Shown: positions 61,391 through 64,000 of the stretch, piece by piece
Layout of the letters: each line of letters starts with the position of its first letter
Numbering within the stretch: position 1 is the first letter of the stretch
DNA from: Atherinomorus stipes
Taxonomy: Eukaryota > Chordata > Actinopteri > Atheriniformes > Atherinidae
DNA: 64,000 nt
Direction: 5' to 3'
Assembly (NCBI GenBank): GCA_023101725.1
Contig: JALJCO010012923.1
Span: 62,001-126,000 of the forward strand
Translations under genes and position numbers: made by a program
The notes under the pieces: generated by a model
Databases searched by the model: none
The model's input: only the letters and a program-made list of their open reading frames with translations
Told to the model about the DNA's origin: nothing

Positions 61391-62536
61391 AATTGACCCT
61401 TCGCCAGCCCCACCCTAGAACTGCTGCTGACCAATCATACGTTAGCAACCGTAACTAAGGATAGGAGTTTCTGGCAAACTTCACTTCCATAGACGGGGCA
61501 TAGACAGGATTCTCAAGTCTGATGACAGATATCCAGAACGTTTGGATGATGTTGTTTTTTTTGCCTTCTCAAAACCAAAAAAACACAAGCGGAGAGATGT
61601 GGAATATGAATAAACGGCATGGAATATGGACTAAACGGCGTGGAATATGGATAAACGATGTGGAATATGGGTTAAATGGCATGAAAGATTGATTAAACAG
61701 CATGGAAGACCTCACTCGCAGCTGCATGAGGCTGAACACGGAGCTGGACAAACTGTTTATTCCGAGGTAAGACGCTAACGCCACCTAGCATAGTAGTTGG
61801 CTACAAGACAACGGTATAATATTAAGTAAAAGCTACTGTTTTAACATGGAGTAAGGTAGCCGTGTGTCGCTAGAGGCTAAACAAATACACAAGATAAATA
61901 CTAGTAAGTCACGTTAGTTGCCAAACAGAGACAAGTAAAACACGGTCCTCTGCCAGTTTCTCAGTCCAGTAGCTGCTACCCTGATCAGATCCAGTATCTG
62001 CTATCCTGATCAAATTAAATGTATTGATCAAACCCACAATGTGGGAAGAACATCCTGGTCAAGGGGGAAACATCCAGCAACAGGCTAAAACATGTCAGAT
62101 ACCTGAAACTTACTGGAGTCATACATGACAGTTAGCTTAAAATAAACAATCTGTTAACTTACTCTGCTATGCAAGAATGTTGTTGTTCCTTTATACGTTT
62201 GTTCTGGACATGAATCATCAAGATGTGGAGTTTCCGAGTCTTTCTGTATGAACGCTGAGCCTTAGCTTCGATTTCAACATCCTCTTCATCAACATTACTC
62301 CGTCGACAAATGATGATGAATTCCTCAGATGCATCCCGCAGTCCTCTCTGTTTCGCTCCCTCTGAGAGCTACTATTACTATTACTTCAGAAATTTAACTC
62401 AATTTCCTTCAGATTATGTTCACTGAAATCACTGAGCAGTCCATGTCGATGAAAGCAGAAATTAGCTAAAAACGGAAAGTTTGCCAGACTTAGCAACTGT
62501 AACCATGGGAGGCGGGACTTAGTGAAAGGGTCAATT
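61391..62536. mobile_element. Putative DNA element with AATTGACCCTT termini
   Basis: The left end AATTGACCCTTCGCCAGCCC is matched by the inverted right end AATTGACCCTTTCACTAAGT, and subterminal GCCTCCC/GCCCCACCC and 'tagcaac' motifs occur at both ends (tagcaaccgtaac and tagcaactgtaac in opposite orientation). No certain target duplication. No transposase was found; it includes a short minisatellite. Confidence 0.55.
61596..61710. repeat. Minisatellite, 20-21 bp unit, about five copies
   Basis: Successive units like GGCATGGAATATGGACTAAAC with point changes (gatgtggaatatgaataaac, ggcgtggaatatggataaac). The unit produces the repetitive minus-strand frame that contains IPRRL/IPCRL. Confidence 0.85.
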
Positions 62537-64000
62537 CCAGCTGCTATTCACATCCATAGCAATTCATAGGATTTTTTTTTTTTTATTTTTTAAAAAAAAT
62601 GTCAGTGATTTCCACAAATGTGTCACTGATATCAAACAGTTCTTTTACCATGACTATCATTATTTCTTCCATTCAAAGGTGTCACAACAACTGGAGAAAG
62701 AGATGTAAGATCCTACAACACATTTGTATCGACCATGGCAAGAAACAAACACAGTATTGGGGGCCGTGGTTAGGGTTGCTAACTCCCTACAAATACAATA
62801 AGGAGGTGAATGATACAACTTTTTAAAGTTTTTCATGATCCTGTTTTGCATAAAGTGACTGAACATGAAAGCACTCATACTATTTAAAATGCATTGAGTG
62901 GTTAGTTTGCAAGATGAATATGCCATATTGTCCACATTTCCTTGACAGGCCTAGAGTAGATCTTCTACTTCTGACAGCAGAGATCAACTGGGGGTTAACC
63001 CTGAATGACCTCTGGGCCACCTGGAGACCCCCACTGCGCCGCTCTCTAGGATTATCCCACACCCTCCTACACATGGACTGCCCACATATTAGGGGTTATG
63101 TAGGTCATTCCTGATTTTTGTCTTTTTCACACACACAAACACAGTTTCCTCCTCAGTATCTAATGTTCTAAACCACTGATGCCTGTGTTCTGGGATGCTT
63201 ATCATGTAAATGTTGTAGATGAAAGCGCTGATTGGGTGCAGGCCTGTGTGACCTCTAGCTTTGGCTATGGGAGCTGGCTGCACCCCTTTTTGTTTGGGTT
63301 GACGCTTGAGGGAAGCTGTCGCCCCTGAGGTCAGCCAGCGGGGGTAGGCTGGCTGACTAGAGGTCCACCTCCTGTCACCATAAAGTGATTAATGGAGAGG
63401 AGACACAATCCCAGCTCCTGTAAGCTGCATCAAATACTGAAGCTATAACATCATCTCAGTGTGCCTGATTCTGGGGTGTTTTAGTGGTTAATAGTTGGAA
63501 AGAAAATATTTTAAAGAGACTGTTGAGCCTGAGTCGTATTAACTTCCCTCCAAGACATTGCATTGTGGACATGCTGTAGATACCTGCTCCCCTCAGAGAG
63601 ATTGTGTTAGGTAATGGTTATGTTTGGCAATAGTAAAACATTCAGCCATTCTTTCTTTCTTTTTTTCCTCTCATTGGCACACAGCTGAAAGGAGGTGGAA
63701 TTCAGCCTCTTGTATTTCTTCCTGTGGAAAGTTCTTGAATAGGAGAAATGCTTTTTCATCCCCAGTCTGGGACATTTCACACATGTCAGGTTTTTTATGG
63801 CTTAATTTTGCATTAATCTGCTGCCCCGTGTTTTTGCTCTAAACCACTTTTTGTGCCCCCTGTTTCTAAATTGAGAAAGATGGTTTTAGAGGGAGAGAAA
63901 AGGACATGGAGGAATGTTCCCCTACTAAGACGTCATGTGGTGTATGACTGTGCACACGGCCAGGCCAGGCTTTTCAGGCCCTCTCAGAGGCACAAGCTCT
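62537..64000 (+). other. fhod3 intron 3, right edge of window
   Basis: No exon or mobile element recognised. The fourth fhod3 coding exon (family sequence EKLYNSSG) is not present up to 64,000. Confidence 0.45.

Noticed and set aside
63961..64000. Possible acceptor ttttcag at the right edge
   Set aside because: The following bases do not encode formin sequence and only 23 bases remain in the window.

Overview
The window is vertebrate nuclear DNA and almost certainly comes from a ray-finned (teleost) fish. It has spliced genes with GT-AG introns, fish-like solute carrier and formin genes, long AT-dinucleotide microsatellites, and many DNA transposons of families widespread in teleosts (Tc1/mariner, hAT, TTAA-flanked fold-back elements) plus SINE-like repeats. 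There is no bacterial, phage or CRISPR content.

Layout. Positions 1-3,490 are intergenic and include the 3' flank of the next gene. Positions 3,495-7,751 (minus strand) carry a complete eight-coding-exon ferroportin gene (slc40a1-like, 589 aa predicted) that keeps the metal-site and hepcidin-site residues but is divergent elsewhere. Positions 11,754-16,504 (minus) carry the remains of an slc6a19-like (B0AT-type) neutral amino acid transporter gene. Several exons are easily recognised, but it has many frameshifts and lacks the exons for its middle part, so I call it a pseudogene. From 18,663 on the plus strand the 5' end of a formin gene (fhod3) begins. Coding exons 1-3 lie at 18,663-18,827, 26,603-26,709 and 37,492-37,556, and the rest of the gene lies beyond the right edge. 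The transporter remnant and fhod3 are therefore divergently arranged, with a GC-rich leader and an exact 86-bp palindrome between them.

From about 21 kb rightward the window is fhod3 intron filled with mobile DNA. Several elements can be delimited from target-site duplications and inverted termini: hAT elements with 8-bp duplications at 22,259, 29,524, 34,753, 38,339 and 48,166; Tc1-like elements at 28,833 and 52,896; TTAA-flanked elements at 35,200, 45,859, 48,352 and 59,341, two of which are near-complete fold-backs; and a SINE-like repeat with an 11-bp duplication at 43,616. Many are nested: a hAT inside a Tc1, a hAT inside a fold-back, a SINE-like piece inside a Tc1, and one hAT holding both a TTAA element and a TA-flanked element.

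The two transporters and the formin show no functional linkage. The points most worth a second look are the decayed transporter gene, the exact palindrome, the nested elements with readable order of insertion, the intronic fold-backs able to form long RNA hairpins, and a TTAA-flanked element carrying a broken cysteine-rich (ZAD-like) reading frame.
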